Assembly (NCBI GenBank): GCA_905221605.1
Contig: CAJNDS010000147.1
Span: forward strand, 1,004,222 to 1,068,221
DNA from: Symbiodinium natans
Taxonomy: Eukaryota; Sar; Dinophyceae; Suessiales; Symbiodiniaceae
Direction: 5' to 3'
DNA: 64,000 bases
The notes beneath the pieces were generated by a model. It worked only from the letters and a program-made list of their open reading frames with translations. It ran no database searches and was not told the DNA's origin. The position numbers and the translations under genes were made by a program. Positions within the stretch are counted from its first letter, which is position 1. Every line of letters begins with the position of its first letter. Of this stretch, positions 1 to 10,428 are shown piece after piece.

Positions 1-23
1 AAGGCCCAAGGGGGGGGAGGTGG

Positions 24-182
24 GTGGGTTTAGGGTTTAGGGTTTAGGGTTTAGGGTTTAGGGTTTAGGGTTTAGGGTTTAGGGTTTAGGGTTTAGGGTT
101 TAGGGTTTAGGGTTTAGGGTTTAGGGTTTAGGGTTTAGGGTTTAGGGTTTTAGGGTTTGGGGTTTAGGGATTAGGGTTTAGG
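24..182 (+). repeat. Interstitial TTTAGGG array
   Basis: About 20 nearly perfect TTTAGGG units, with variant units (TTTTAGGG, TTTGGGG) at the right edge. At a left chromosome end the plus strand should read CCCTAAA, so the orientation argues for an internal array. Confidence 0.95.
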
Positions 183-316
183 GACTTCTTGAGGGCTCAG
201 GGCTCTTAGAGGTGGGGCGGTTAGAGCATGAGGGGTTCGGGCTTAGGGTTTTATGGTTTAGGGTTTGAGGAAGCTCGGAAACAGAAACCCCAAATGCTTC
301 GGTGCGTGATGCACTT

Positions 317-412
317 GGGGGTTTACGATAGTTGGGGTGCCTTGTTGACTTGCTGGGGTCCTTTTTATAAGGGGATCCTACTATTTGGGACCCTTATTGT
401 GCGTAAACCCCC
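317..412. mobile_element. MITE-like inverted-repeat element, family C
   Basis: The left end reads GGGGGTTTACGATA and the right end TGCGTAAACCCCCC, so the termini are inverted. The interior (TGGGGTGCC...TAAGGGGATCCTACTATTTGGG) is matched on the other strand at 3420-3507 and in part near 8225-8265. There is no coding capacity. Confidence 0.6.
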
Positions 413-453
413 CACTAATGAATAAGGTAACCTCGGGCTTTCGAGTACCTTAA

Positions 454-553
454 GGACCAAATGACCCTTAAAAAGGTTTATGGTTCATATACCTTCTTAG
501 GGATTCTAGTAGTATAGGGTATATGGCCCCAATTTTAGGGTTCATTTGGTCCC
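454..553. mobile_element. MITE-like element, family B, copy 1
   Basis: The left terminus GGACCAAATGACCCTTAAAA is inverted at the right as TTTTAGGGTTCATTTGGTCC, and the inner arms continue through CATATACC / GGTATATGG. A second copy lies at 18478-18579. It is about 100 bp and non-coding. Confidence 0.75.
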
Positions 554-735
554 CAGGTACGACATCACGTTAGGGTTTAGGGTTTAGGGCTTAGGGCTTA
601 GGGCTTAGGGCTTAGGGTTTAGGTTTAGGGTTTAGGGCTTAGGTTTGGGGTTTGGGGTTTAGGGTTTCTGGAGTTGAAGCTGCTGCTGCTCTGCAGCTTC
701 CGCCTCCGCGGTCTCCGCCGATGGCTGCCCAGATA

Positions 736-890
736 CTCCAAAAACCCCTTAATTAAGGAACATCCCTTAGATTAGAATAGGAACCCTATCTTGACTTAAG
801 GCATAATCCTTAATTCAGGAACATCCCCTAAATTATAGTAGGAACCCTATCTTGATTTAAAGTACAACCCTTAGTTAAGGGGTTTTGGAG
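736..890. mobile_element. MITE-like element, family D, with internal duplication
   Basis: The termini CTCCAAAAACCCCTTAA and TTAAGGGGTTTTGGAG are inverted. Inside, a segment of about 75 bp containing AGGAACATCCC...TAGGAACCCTATCTTGA occurs twice in tandem. No second copy was seen. It directly abuts a GC-rich exon-like island at 670-730. Confidence 0.65.
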
Positions 891-917
891 TCTCTGGGCT
901 TCTCCCTCAAAACACAG

Positions 918-1002
918 GCTGAAGTGGTTCGACGCAGCTGCCGTGCCAGGTTCTTGCTTTCACGTCCACCTGCGCAGACGCCTGTACCAGAGTGGTGACG
1001 CT
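918..1002 (+). CDS. Candidate internal exon, unknown protein
   Basis: A GC-rich island between a MITE and a TTTAGGG array. After an AACACAG acceptor the plus frame reads 28 codons without a stop, including LKWFDAAAVPG and RRRLYQSGDA. There is no clear GT donor at the right edge, where telomere repeats begin. It may belong to the same transcript as the terminal exon at 1317-1428. I do not recognise the family. Confidence 0.38.
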
Positions 1003-1316
1003 GGGGTTTAGGGTTTAGGGTTTAGGCTTAGGAGTTAGGGTTTAGGGTTTAGGGCTTAGGGCTTAGGGTGAAACCCGACACATGGCCATGGCGAAGCAGG
1101 GGGTTCGAGAAGGCTTTTGGAAGTCTCAGGACCTTAGGACTCTTTACAGCTAGTCCTAGTCGAGGCTCTCAAACCAGGGCTTTCTCTTTAGGTTGCTGCT
1201 TGACACCCTCTGCTTCAATTGCTAACTAAAACTCTAAACCCTAAACCCGAAACCCTAAACCCTAAACCCTTATCCCTGAACCCTAAACCCTCATCCTGGG
1301 AACCCCTTGTCGACAG

Positions 1317-1428
1317 GGCACGCCGCGATTGGGCAGCTTTGCTTCGGCCATGGCTTTCAAGGCCGGCAGTGGGCGCTTTCGGCGGGGCTTTGGTTGTTGA
1401 GAATGGTCGGGTTTTGTATACGGACTAA
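1317..1428 (+). CDS. Candidate terminal exon, unknown protein
   Basis: After a GTCGACAG acceptor the frame reads 36 residues ending GALVVENGRVLYTD and a TAA stop, followed by an A-rich sequence that could be 3' UTR. Codons are GC-rich, unlike the telomere-like sequence on the left. The ending (a hydrophobic strand, then NGRVLY) recalls the last strands of peroxiredoxin-like AhpC/TSA-family proteins. That is only a resemblance; there is no active-site residue to see here. Confidence 0.5.
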
Positions 1429-2165
1429 GCAACGAACCAGAAGAATACCAAAAGAAAAAGAACGCAGCATTTTTACATAGAGAAAGGAAATATACGAAAC
1501 AGCAAGGAATACAATGCTGTAGAGGAAAAAAGACCGCAGTGAAACATCACAGGATGAAGTGGAACTTCTATCTTACACTTTGACGCAGCTGGCGGCACCA
1601 AGAGCCGTCTGACCTTAGGTTTCGGGGTCTTGCAGTTTGGTTGTCCGAGGCTCGCCCTGTCCACCAAAACCCTAAACTCTAAACCCGTTTGAGACCTTGA
1701 GGCCTATGAGCCCACTAAACATGAGGCATGAGGATGGATAAGCAGCTGGGACAAGGGCGGAATGTGCGGAAGGCGTCCCAACTCCTAAACCCTGATCTCT
1801 AGAAGTTGCGAAATGAAGTCCTTAGGCTATAGCTCACGGAGAAAGCCACAAGCACCCTTCCTGCTTATAGCAATAAGGAGCGTAGAACATCGTAGAACGC
1901 TCAAAACAGGAAATACGGGCGTGTAGGCCTACTTTGCAGGGTAGAGTGGTTCAGGGTTATAGTTTTCAAGAGCAAGAGACCCCTAAACCCGCCCCTAAAG
2001 ACACCAACTCTTCAAGGACAAAGGGGCGTAGGCTCGTAGCCTTTAAGGGCTTACAAGGGTTAAGGGTTTTGGGTATAGGGTTTAGGGCTTAGGGTTAAGG
2101 ATGTAGGGCGGAGATTGGGGCGAAAGGTTTGGGGTCTGGGTGTCCAGGGATCCAACAAACCTAAA
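1429..2165. other. No gene recognised
   Basis: Mixed sequence with scattered degenerate TTTAGGG/CCCTAAA units. A 64-residue minus-strand ORF (1473-1667) has no domain-like composition. I see no splice-bounded exon here. Confidence 0.6.
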
Positions 2166-2171
2166 GCCTGA

Positions 2172-2277
2172 ACCCTAAACCCTAAACCCTAAACCCTAAA
2201 CCCTAAACCCTAAACCCTAAACCCTAAACCCTAAACCCTAAACCCTAACCCTAAACCCTAAACCCTAAACCCTAAAC
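2172..2277 (-). repeat. Interstitial CCCTAAA array
   Basis: About 15 CCCTAAA units with one CCCTAA slip. An A/T and G homopolymer pair (T then G runs) follows at about 2302-2330. Confidence 0.95.
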
Positions 2278-2739
2278 GCAGCATGGCCTTGTGGACGCAT
2301 GTTTTTTTTTTTTTGGGGGGGGGGGGGGGTCACTCGTCCATCACAGCATTGGGAACCCGAAAACCCAAAAGAGGTCCATGCACCTAGGGTTTGGGGTTTG
2401 GGGGTTTGGGGGTTTAGGGTTTAGGGTTTAGAATTGTAGTTAGTATCCTTGTCCTTTTTGCTGGGTCTCTAGATCATGGCAGCACCCCCCAAGTTAAGCC
2501 ATCATCTAGCAGGGACCCAAGCCACATGCCCGACCTACGCTAAACCCTACCCCCAAAACCCTGAAACCGCCAAACCCAAAACCCCCCAAACCTAGACCCC
2601 CAAACCCTAGGGCCCTGGACTTTTTTCAACCTAGAAGACCCCCCAACCCTAAACCCGAAACCCTACTTCCCCCCAAACCCTACACCCTAAGCTCCCCAAA
2701 CCCCTAAACCCAAACACCCCGAGCCCTAAACCCCAACCC

Positions 2740-3181
2740 CTAGATCGCAATAAGGCCTCTCCCACCGCCGGAGTCAATGTCGACGTCGGCCGCGGCATAT
2801 GATGCGCCATTGGCGGAAGGGCCTCCAGCGCACGGGCAAAGCCCAAACCCCAAACCGAGCATGCAACCTCGGAACGAACCCTGGACCCTACATCCTGACC
2901 CTCGACTACGGACCCCACATCCTAACCCGTATTCAAAGCCCAAACCCTCCCAACTGCCAGACCGCAAGCCCTGCAGACCCCAAACCCCCAACCCACCACC
3001 TCAAACCCTAAAGCCCCTCAAACTCCTGAACCGCCCTAAACCCTAAACCCTAAACCCTAAACCCTAAACCCTAAACCCTAAACCCTAAACCCTAAACCCT
3101 AAACCCCGAAACCTTCGCAGACCTCGTAGCGAGCTGCCATCGTCGGCATCGGCATCGGCTGCGCCATGGTGGGCTGCGCTG
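2740..3181 (-). CDS. Last two exons of an Ala/Asp/Gly-rich protein, possibly RRM-type
   Basis: Two minus-strand exons match in phase. Exon 3181-3123 (acceptor CCCTGCAG, donor GTCTGCG) encodes an acidic stretch, SAAHHGAADADADDGSSLR, and ends one base into a codon. Exon 2822-2740 (acceptor CTGGAG) supplies the other two bases and continues to ASYAAADVDIDSGGGRGLIAI and a TAG stop. The intron (2823-3122) is largely CCCTAAA repeats. ADVDID followed by GRGLIAI resembles strand 2 and RNP1 of an RNA recognition motif, but helix 2 and strand 4 are missing, so the domain would be truncated. The reading frame is well supported; the family is a guess. Upstream exons of the same gene could lie at 4581, 5122 or 6620, but their phases do not all agree. 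Confidence 0.5.
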
Positions 3182-3215
3182 CTGCAGGGAGTTCCTGGAC
3201 CTCTTCAGGGCTCTA

Positions 3216-3292
3216 GGGTTTAGGGCTTAGGGCTTAGGGTTTAGGGTTTAGGGTTTAGGGTTTAGGGCTTAGGGCTTAGGGTTTAGGGTTTA
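3216..3292 (+). repeat. Interstitial TTTAGGG array with GCTTAGGG variants
   Basis: Eleven or so units in which TTTAGGG alternates with CTTAGGG. The array begins directly downstream of the exon island at 3123-3181. Confidence 0.9.
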
Positions 3293-3419
3293 TAGGTCTA
3301 GGGTTCAGGCTATAAACCCGAAGCCCTAAACCCCAAAGTTTGGGGTTGGAGGTTGGGGGCTTCGAGTGTCGGACTTAAGGGACCCCTTACAAAAACATAG
3401 ACACAGGTGGGAGTTCACG

Positions 3420-3507
3420 AAAACAAGGGACCCCAAATATGGACCCCCAAATAGTAAGAATCCCTTATGATAAAGAACCCAGCAAGGTACCCCGAACATC
3501 GTAAACC
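3420..3507. mobile_element. Degenerate family C element
   Basis: Reversed, it reads GTTTACGATGTTCGGGGTAC, then TATCATAAGGGATTCTTACT and CTATTTGGGGGTCC. This follows the element at 317-412 with scattered substitutions. Confidence 0.45.
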
Positions 3508-4465
3508 GGGTTTAGGGTTTAGGGTTTAGGGTTTGGGATTTTAGGGTTTAGGGTTTAGGGGAACATAGGTTGTACCCATGGCAGCGGCCAGGCTGAGTTA
3601 CAGACTGTAGAGCAGATTCCCGAGATGCTGTGTCCGTCTGCCCCACAGCGCGTCTATACTCCCCTTAGAACCTGAACAAAAAAATCATGTTGAATGTCCT
3701 GTTGGGTCTCTTACAAACAAAAATTATAAACAACAAAAACAAGGGGGATATAGGCGTAGGAACCAGCCTTCACACCCCCCCCCCCATCTGACAGCAACGC
3801 AGAGAACCTCATCCTAGGGGACCAATGAACCCTAAAACTCGGGCCCTATACCAGTAATCCCTAATGAAGGATGGTTTAGGGTTTAGGGTTTAGGGTTTCG
3901 GGTTTAGGGTTTAGGGTTTTGGGGTTTAAGGGCTTAGGCGTAGGGTCAAGTCTGAACCCGGGAGCATCGCCTATCCGCTCGCAATCTTCAGGTCTGAGCC
4001 CATGCACCCGGCAAAAACCGATAACGCTGAACCAGCTTCTCAAACGCCCCTAAACCACCTGAGCCTCATATGTGCCAATGACAATCATCATGACCATGAG
4101 CATCATAACGACATGTTTTTTTTCTGGCCATCATGCTACAGAAATCGTAACCCTCAACCTGCTAAGCCGGCCCGAAACCCTGATGTTGTACCTTCTCTAA
4201 TTCGTACTAATTAGTGTGTTCACCTCCCTCCCTTGAACAGTCGAAGCTGATTGTGTCCCTAATCAAACAGTCCAAGGTACAACCTTAAACCGCAAACCCT
4301 AAATCCAAAGCAACCGAAACAGTGTTGAGTCCGTTTCTAAGGACGCTTTCTGAGGAAGGTCCCTCCCCCCCCCCCCCCCCCCCCCCCAGAAACAAACAAA
4401 CAGGAGACCACACGTGTGGAAACCGTAAAACCCTAAATCCCCAACCCCTAAACCCTAAGCCCTAA

Positions 4466-4574
4466 ACCCTGCTTAAACCCTAAACCCTAACCCTAAACCC
4501 TAAACCCTAAACCCTAAACCCTAAACCCTAAACCCTAAACCCCAAACCCCAAACCCCAAACCCCAAACCCTAAA
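4466..4574 (-). repeat. Interstitial CCCTAAA/CCCCAAA array
   Basis: About 14 units, starting as CCCTAAA and changing to CCCCAAA on the right. The last unit leads into the donor of the 42 nt exon at 4581-4622. Confidence 0.93.
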
Positions 4575-4580
4575 CGCTAC

Positions 4581-4622
4581 CAGCAGCAGGTCGGCCTTTG
4601 CATGGGCCACCGGATAGGCGGC
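4581..4622 (-). CDS. 42 nt internal exon candidate
   Basis: On the minus strand a CTACAG acceptor and a GTAGCG donor enclose exactly 14 codons, AAYPVAHAKADLLL. The donor runs straight into TTTAGGG repeats, so the downstream intron starts GTAGCGTTTAGGG. Two other frames are also open because the exon is short. Function not recognised. Confidence 0.5.
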
Positions 4623-5121
4623 CTGTAGACACAGGGTTGAGGGTCTCAGGAAGTTTAGCGTAAAGCCCTAGCCCTAAACCCTAAACCCTGAACCCTGAAC
4701 CCTGAAGCCTAAACCCTAAACCCCAAAAACGAAACCCTTCAGGGTGTGGGGGCTTCGAACAAATCTTGGCCCGAAGATTCATGGAGGCCTCGCCCCTGAG
4801 CCAGCAAACCTAAACCCTAAACCCTAAACCCTAAACCCGAAACCCTAAACCCTAAACGGCCCTAAACCCGACATGACTCAAGCCTCAACCCTCAACCGTT
4901 TGGGGCATGATGTTCAGGGCAGATCAGGGGTTAAGGGTACCTAAACCCCCAACCCCAGGCCCTAAAACCCCAAACGGCTAACGGCTTCGGGTCCCGAACC
5001 CAAAAACCCCTAGACGCCAAACCCTTGAGAGGGTTTGGGGTCCCGAAACCCTAAACCCTAAACCCTAAACCCTAAACCCTAAACCCTAAACCCTAAACCC
5101 TAAACCCCCCCCCCCCCCCCC

Positions 5122-5224
5122 AGGCTTGGGCTGGTCCTTAAAGATGCAAGCCCAGGGAAGGAACTCCTCTGAGGTCTGGACCGACATGATGTGCTTCAAT
5201 TCTTGCCATGAGGCGGCAGCCGGC
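5122..5224 (-). CDS. Internal exon candidate containing SWQELKHIM
   Basis: After an acceptor CCCTAG the minus frame has 34 clean codons: PAAASWQELKHIMSVQTS, then EEFLPWACIFKDQPKP. The start resembles the loop and helix 1 of the second RRM of SF2-type splicing factors, which read GLP..SWQDLKD. The rest does not clearly fit that fold. The exon ends in a run of about 16 G (minus strand) instead of a normal donor, so the 3' border is uncertain. Confidence 0.5.
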
Positions 5225-5225
5225 C

Positions 5226-5345
5226 TAGGGTTTAGGGTTTAGGGTTTAGGGTTTAGGGTTTAGGGTTTAGGGTTTAGGGTTTAGGGTTTAGGGCTTAGGG
5301 TTTAGGGTTTAGGGTTTAGGGTTTAGGGTTTAGGGTTTAGAGTTT
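5226..5345 (+). repeat. Interstitial TTTAGGG array
   Basis: About 17 units, one of them CTTAGGG. It abuts the exon at 5122-5224, so on the minus strand it forms the end of an intron just before that exon. Confidence 0.95.
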
Positions 5346-5896
5346 TGGGTTTAGGGTGCAAGGGCCAGTTCTCGAAGGGTTTGAGGTGTAGGGTTTAGGC
5401 TTGGGGGTTTTCAGGTGTGAGGGGTTTAAGGGTTTTGGGCTTTAGGGGTTTTGGGGTTTGATGGCCAGGCGTGTAGTCAGGATACCCTTCTGGGAGGTCA
5501 CTGAAAAGACGACTCCGTGCAAAGGCCGTACTTGCACCCAAAACCCCGAACCCCAAACCCTAAACCCTTTCAGCCCTGCATGAACCTGCCAAGTTTAGAG
5601 AGTTGAACTGGTGATGTACTATCGATTTGTCAATGACCCCATTCTAACCCTAAGCCCTGAAACCTAAACCCTATGAAAATTCAATCAGGCACGTTGACTA
5701 AGAACACCCAAAACCCTAAACCCGCACTCCGTAAACCCTAGCCCTAAACCCTAAACCCTAAACCCTAATCCCCAGCCCCCAAACCCTAAACCCTAAACTT
5801 TAACAGGGAAGCCATGGTCGGGGGCTTTTTATAGGTTGGGTGCGGGTGGCAGGTTGACAAGTCTGCGGCCAACAAAAACTGCATCAAACATTAGAT

Positions 5897-6015
5897 TTGG
5901 GTTTAGGGTTTAGGGTTTAGGGTTTAGGGTTTAGGGTTTAGGGTTTAGGGTTTAGGGTTTAGGGTTTAGGGTTTAGGGTTTAGGGTTTAGGGTTTAGGGT
6001 TTAGGGTTTAGGGTA
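5897..6015 (+). repeat. Interstitial TTTAGGG array
   Basis: Seventeen uninterrupted TTTAGGG units ending GGGTATCAGGGACATT, where the family A element at 6019 starts. Confidence 0.96.
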
Positions 6016-6018
6016 TCA

Positions 6019-6113
6019 GGGACATTCCCCCCTTATACTAGCAGTCCTTAGTAGGGATTGTAGTACCCCCGATTATGAGGCCTAAGGACTGCTAGTATAG
6101 GGGGGAATATCCC
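6019..6113. mobile_element. MITE-like element, family A, best-preserved copy
   Basis: A 95 bp element with near-perfect inverted ends of about 32 bp. The left is GGGACATTCCCCCCTTATAC then TAGCAGTCCTTA; the right is the reverse complement, ending GGGGGGAATATCCC. Related copies lie at 21621, 48559, 52015, 52319, 58207 (half) and 63153. There is no OR capacity for a transposase, so it is presumably non-autonomous. Confidence 0.85.
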
Positions 6114-6385
6114 AACATTCGATGGCAATCACTTCCAAGTTGAAATTTTTAGGGCTTATGGTCTCGGTTTTAAGGAAGGCCATGAGCCTTCTTCTTCTTC
6201 TTCTTCTTTTCCCCTAGTTCTGAATAGGGAATGAGGGAATTTCGGCCCTGTATAGACCCTTTCAGGGATTGTACAGGGTACCTTATCCCAAGAACCAGCC
6301 AGTTTTCTGCATGTAAGGTAGCTAGTGGGTGCTTTGGCGATGCATGACTGCGCACCCGAACCAGACCCCAAGCCCACACACTCTC

Positions 6386-6512
6386 AGGGTAGTTACATGG
6401 CCCCTTAGTAGGGGCCCTTCAATGGGGACCCCTTATATACCCCTTTTATACTATACAACCCAAAGGCCCATACTCCAGAACCCTCTAAAGAAAGTAGGGG
6501 ACCTACCCTTAG
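6386..6512. mobile_element. Dispersed short element, family G, copy 1
   Basis: Begins AGGGTAGTTACATGGCCCC and ends AAAGTAGGGGACCTACCCTT. The right part (CAAAGGCCCATACTCCAGAACC) is matched at 63280. The second copy at 63086-63325 carries a family A element inside it. Confidence 0.65.
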
Positions 6513-6619
6513 ACTAAACCCTAAACCCTGAACCCTGAACCCGAAACACTAAACCCTGGACCCTGGACCCTGAACCCGAAACCCTGAACCCTGAACCCTA
6601 AACCCTAAACCCTGAACCC

Positions 6620-6688
6620 CAGGAAGAGCTGGGGGCGTGGCCAGCCCATAATGAGCACTCGGGTGCCGTCGCGCGAAGTTAAATCCGA
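6620..6688 (-). CDS. Internal exon candidate containing DGTRVLIMGWP
   Basis: From a CCGCGAG acceptor the minus frame reads 23 codons, SDLTSRDGTRVLIMGWPRP then QLFL. DGTRV-LIMG-WP parallels DGTRV-VVSG-LP in the RRM exon at 16597-16680, as if both were strand 1 of related RNA-binding domains. There is no GT donor at the left edge, only GGGTTCAGGG. A second frame is also open. Confidence 0.42.
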
Positions 6689-7237
6689 CTCGCGGAGCGG
6701 AGGGTGGTGGAGACAGGGGCTTTCTGATATGGGGTTTAGGGTTTAGGGTTTTAGGGTTTAGGGTTTAGGGTTTAGGGTTTAGGGTTTAGGGTTTGGTGTT
6801 TAGGTTCAGGGTTCAGGGGTGCAGGGGTGCAGGGGTTGGGCTGATTTATTGCTTGTTGTGCGAAGGACGCCAGTTGTATGCACATGCCACTCTTTAGAAG
6901 GGACCCGATGTGCACTCACCCATAACAGGAAACATATACACCCTGTTTCATATGTGGTTTAGGGTGTAGGGATGTGGGGTTTAAGGCTTCTGGGTTTGGG
7001 GAGTTGTTCTACGGACGTGCGTAAGAATCATTGGGGTAAGAGCCCCTTACATGGGCAATCCTTACGGACTGGTCTTTTTGAACAAGTCAGGAATTCGGTG
7101 CCCTATATCATCCTAAAGGGGAATATCACGGGAATATAAGGCGCCCAAAATAATCCTGTTGAATACTAGTGACGAGTATTGCCCGAGGTACACATTCTGC
7201 CTCTCGTGTTAAATTACCCTAAACCCTAAACTACTAA

Positions 7238-7320
7238 ACCCCAAACCCCAAACCCCAAACCCCAAACCCCAAACCCCAAACCCTAAACCCTAAACCCTAA
7301 ACCCTAAACCCTAAACCCTG
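7238..7320 (-). repeat. CCCCAAA then CCCTAAA array
   Basis: A homogenised block of CCCCAAA units changes abruptly to CCCTAAA units, the same order reversed from 4466-4574. The flanks (6900-7240 and 7321-7670) show no exon I can support. Confidence 0.9.
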
Positions 7321-7675
7321 CAGGGCACAGGCATCCGACAACATTCTCACTAGAGTATGACGAGTTTGAGGGGCATCGTGCTTGTGGCTGCATGAGCTCT
7401 GGAAAAACAAGTAGGGAACTAGGGAAGTACCCTAAACCCTAAGCCTAAACCTTAAACCCTAAACCCAAAATCCAAACCCCAAAACCCTAAACCAGGTACC
7501 TGGTGTCCCCCCAAGACAGGCCCTTTCAGCTACTATATAGGTGCTTAATATCCCCGTATAGAACCCTATTCTGGGACTAGTTCGGTTCCCATAGGGTACA
7601 CAAGTGTACTACTGGAATCAGCCGCTCCGTACGCAGGCCCTCACTGATTTCTTCTGCAAGCCCACAAGAACCCTG

Positions 7676-7822
7676 CTTGGAGGTTCATGGTACTTATTAA
7701 CCAACTATAACTATAACTGTACTAATAACTGTACTTATAACCCTATTAGGGCACTAAGGGGCTTATAAGTACAGTTATAAGTATAGTAAAAAATTGCTTC
7801 ATAAGTACCATGAACCTCCAAG
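7676..7822. mobile_element. MITE-like element, family E, copy 1
   Basis: Inverted ends CTTGGAGGTTCATGGTACTT and AAGTACCATGAACCTCCAAG match perfectly over 20 bp. The interior is AT-rich, with repeated AACTATAACTGTAC motifs and their complements, so the whole element can fold. A second copy is at 49137-49271. Confidence 0.85.
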
Positions 7823-7891
7823 TGGAGGAAGCAAGATGCCCCAGACCCTAAGCCTTAAACCCTACACGCATGAGAACACAAAAAGGCAGGT

Positions 7892-7990
7892 AGGGTTTAG
7901 GGTTTAGGGTTTAGGGTTTAGGGTTTAGGGTTTAGGGTTTAGGGTTTAGGGTATAGGGTTTAGGGTTTAGGGTTTAGGGTTTAGGGTTTA
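7892..7990 (+). repeat. Interstitial TTTAGGG array
   Basis: About 14 units with one TATAGGG variant. It follows a short spacer after the family E element. 8000-8290 holds no recognisable gene. Confidence 0.95.
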
Positions 7991-8289
7991 TCCAAGAGTA
8001 ACCTAGGAATGAAAAGGGCGCCGTTTTGTTGATCAAAGGGCTGCTCAAGGGAATCGAAGGGTCAGTTTGTGGGTAAGGAGGCGTGTGGAATGGGATCGTT
8101 CAGGGGCCTCGAGTTTTTCTGGTGTAGATCCCAAAGATAGTAGGGTTTAGGGTTTAGGGTTTATTCTTTGCCAGCTTTTCCTAATTCAGGGTTCTCGAGA
8201 CCACGGGGGCTTCAATCGACCCCCAAGTAGTAGGATCCCCTTATAATAAGAACCCCAATAGATCGCCAGGTGCTCAGGCTGCATGATGA

Positions 8290-8402
8290 CTATTTGCTTA
8301 AGAACCCCCCCAAAAATGTAGGAGAACAATCCTTACATTGAACTTTCAAGAAAGAATCTGTCTCTCTTTTGGCTTTTTTGACGGGTTCTTAAGCAAATAG
8401 TA
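8290..8402. mobile_element. MITE-like element, family F, copy 1
   Basis: Ends CTATTTGCTTAAGAACCCC and GGGTTCTTAAGCAAATAGTAG are inverted. Copies at 20472-20593 and 50352-50454 share the ends but have different interiors. Confidence 0.8.
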
Positions 8403-8805
8403 GATGAATATGTCTGTACTGATGATGTCTAGGGAAGATCAAGGAAGTCGTCTGTGTTGGCAGTCCTTTGAAACTCACATAGCTGTCTTTGAAGTGGTAG
8501 TTCCTCAGTGGGCTAAACCCTAAACCCTAAACCCTAAACCCGAAACCCTAAACCCTAAACCCTAAACCCTACACCCTGGGGCTCTCCTGGAAGTGGGGGT
8601 ACCTATAGGGCCCAGTGAACTGGTCTTCGGTCGGCACTTTTTTTTTTTTCTTTCTTGCGTCTGCCTGGACTTGAATCCGACTGTCTCTGCGGTGGCAAAA
8701 CCGAAGCTGTCGAAACTGAAGGCACCCTAAACCCTAAACCCTACACCCTAAACCCTAAACCCTGAACCCTAAACCCTAAACCCTAAACCCTAAACCCCAA
8801 GCATC

Positions 8806-9556
8806 AGGAAGCCATCGAGGAGGGCCGAGAAGCCGGCGTGTCCTTCGGGATTTTCTTGTAGAGGTCCTCGCGGCATTGCGCCAGCACTTCCAGGAGATGC
8901 CGTGCCTTAGGGGCTGAAGACCGTAGCCCAAAAAGGATTAGTCCTAGGATTAGATATAACCAAAAGAAATAAAGGTTAACTACCCAGCACCTAAGGTGCT
9001 CCCTTGTCGGTCTCCTCCTCCGGGCCGTTGGCATTCAGCAGGTAGTATTGCTGCGCCGCGAAAAAACACCTGTACCGGCTGTTCTCACTCCAAGTTTCGG
9101 TGGAGATTTCGGCCATGGTAGCCTGCAACTCCTCAACCTCCTTCTGCTCCTTATCTGCCATCTTCATCTGCCTCTTGACCCACACGAAGCTCAGCACACC
9201 CAAGTTGACCACGGCGCTGCTGTAGATCAGCTTCTGCGGCAGAGTCAGTCCCTTCCATCCTGCCACGCGGGTCGACATGAGCCCTGCCCGAAGCTGGGGA
9301 GCACAGGATAGCGCGGGGCACCACGGCCACGGATGGATAGATGGGGTGTGGTGTTTAGAGTCTTGCTTTGTAACCCTAACTAAACCCTATATATATATAT
9401 ATATAAACCCTAAACCCTAAACCCTAAACGCTAAACCCTAAACCCTAAACTTGCACTGTGTCGGGTTCAGGATGGCTTGCGGAAGCTCTAAGTGCATCTG
9501 CTTACTTGCGAACGTTCAGAACGCCACCTGCTTGTGCCAGCTTCAGCTGCCGCCAT
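8806..9556 (-). CDS. Small membrane-anchored protein, multi-exon
   Basis: Exon 1 (9556-9506) starts ATG and gives MAAAEAGTSRWRSERSQ, then a consensus-like donor GTAAGCAG. Exon 2 begins at 9293 after acceptor CTCCCCAG in matching phase: LRAGLMSTRVAGWKGLTLPQ. A predicted membrane helix follows (KLIYSSAVVNLGVLSFVWV), then a charged coiled-coil-like stretch (KMADKEQKEVEELQATMAEI). Intron 1 carries CCCTAAA repeats and a TA microsatellite. Exon 2 stays open to a TAG at 8991-8993. A further island (8900-8806) continues RHLLEVLAQCREDLYKKIPK to PSSMAS and a TGA. Joining it needs a non-GT donor in the DKG region, so the C-terminus is unresolved. A Met/Ala/Ser/Arg-rich N-terminus with one helix would suit a mitochondrial inner-membrane protein, but I do not recognise the family. 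Confidence 0.65.
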
Positions 9557-9653
9557 GAGGGTATAGGGTTTAGGGTTTAGGACAACTAGGGTCCCTTTGA
9601 GGGTCCTATGCGTAGTACGGCACCTTGAATCGCGAACTGCCCGTTCTAAGTTT

Positions 9654-9780
9654 CCAAGTATGGGCCCTTAACTTGGGCCCCTTGTTATATAATCCTTCTT
9701 TCTATACAGTATATGATAAGGCCCTAAACCCGAAACCCTAAACCCTTATATACAGTATATAATCAGGGCCCATACTTCGG
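9654..9780. mobile_element. Inverted-repeat element with telomere repeats inside
   Basis: Ends CCAAGTATGGGCCC and GGGCCCATACTTCGG are inverted, and a second inner pair (CTATACAGTATATGATAAGG / TTATATACAGTATATAATCA) brackets GCCCTAAACCCGAAACCCTA AACCC. The right end resembles the right end of family G. Confidence 0.6.
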
Positions 9781-10009
9781 ATCCCTATGCCCTGCACATG
9801 GCTCCAACCTTAGATTCGGCATCTAAAACTTAAATCGAGGGCTTCACAGGGTTTAGGGTTTAGGGTTTAGGGTTTAGGGTTTAGGGTTTAGGAGTTACAG
9901 TTCAAAGCTTAGGGCAGGAACACCTCGTCGGCTCCGACCCCTGGGGGCCTTTGGAGGTTGAAGCTAATCCAAGCTGTAAGATTTTGGGCAAGGATTCAGT
10001 CAGTACATG

Positions 10010-10135
10010 TCTATATATATATATATATATGCATGTAAATATAGCTGTGTATCTATATATATATATATATATCTGTATATGTACACACACATATATATAT
10101 ACAAACACATACATATAAGTATACATATGTGTGTA
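10010..10135. repeat. TA / ATGTGT microsatellite
   Basis: Two (TA)n runs of 8-10 units joined by GTGTATCTA and GTACACACACATATA blocks. The 74-residue Tyr/Ile ORF over it is composition only. 10136-10330 shows no gene. Confidence 0.9.
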
Positions 10136-10428
10136 TAAAATACTCCAGTTTCGAGGCGAGGTTTTGCTGCTGCTGGTGTGTGGGTTCGGCTTTTGTTTGT
10201 TTCGGCTTCAGGGTTTACAGATTGGGGCTTTGGGTTCGTCAGCCACTTGGTGTTTTATTAGGCTTTAGCGCTTGGGGTACGAGGAGCCTCTAAGCCCCAA
10301 ACCCCAAAACAACTCTCCTAAACCCTAAACTCTTCAAACCCTGCACCCTACACCCTACACCCTGCACCCTACACCCTACACCCTACACCCTAAACCCTAA
10401 ACCCTAAACCCTACACCCTAAACCCTAC

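Noticed and set aside
24-182. Left end of the window as a true chromosome telomere
   Set aside because: Polarity is wrong for a left terminus, unique sequence precedes it, and similar arrays occur throughout.
2649-3046. ORFs rich in Pro-Lys-Pro / Gly-Leu-Gly on both strands
   Set aside because: PNPKP and GLGF peptides are the translation of degenerate telomere units; they recur at 12, 28, 56 and 57 kb. Only the non-telomere island is kept as an exon.
9902-10126. Tyr/Ile/Val-rich 74-residue ORF
   Set aside because: It is translated TA/GT microsatellite. A short exon-like island at 9932-9977 remains possible but unsupported.
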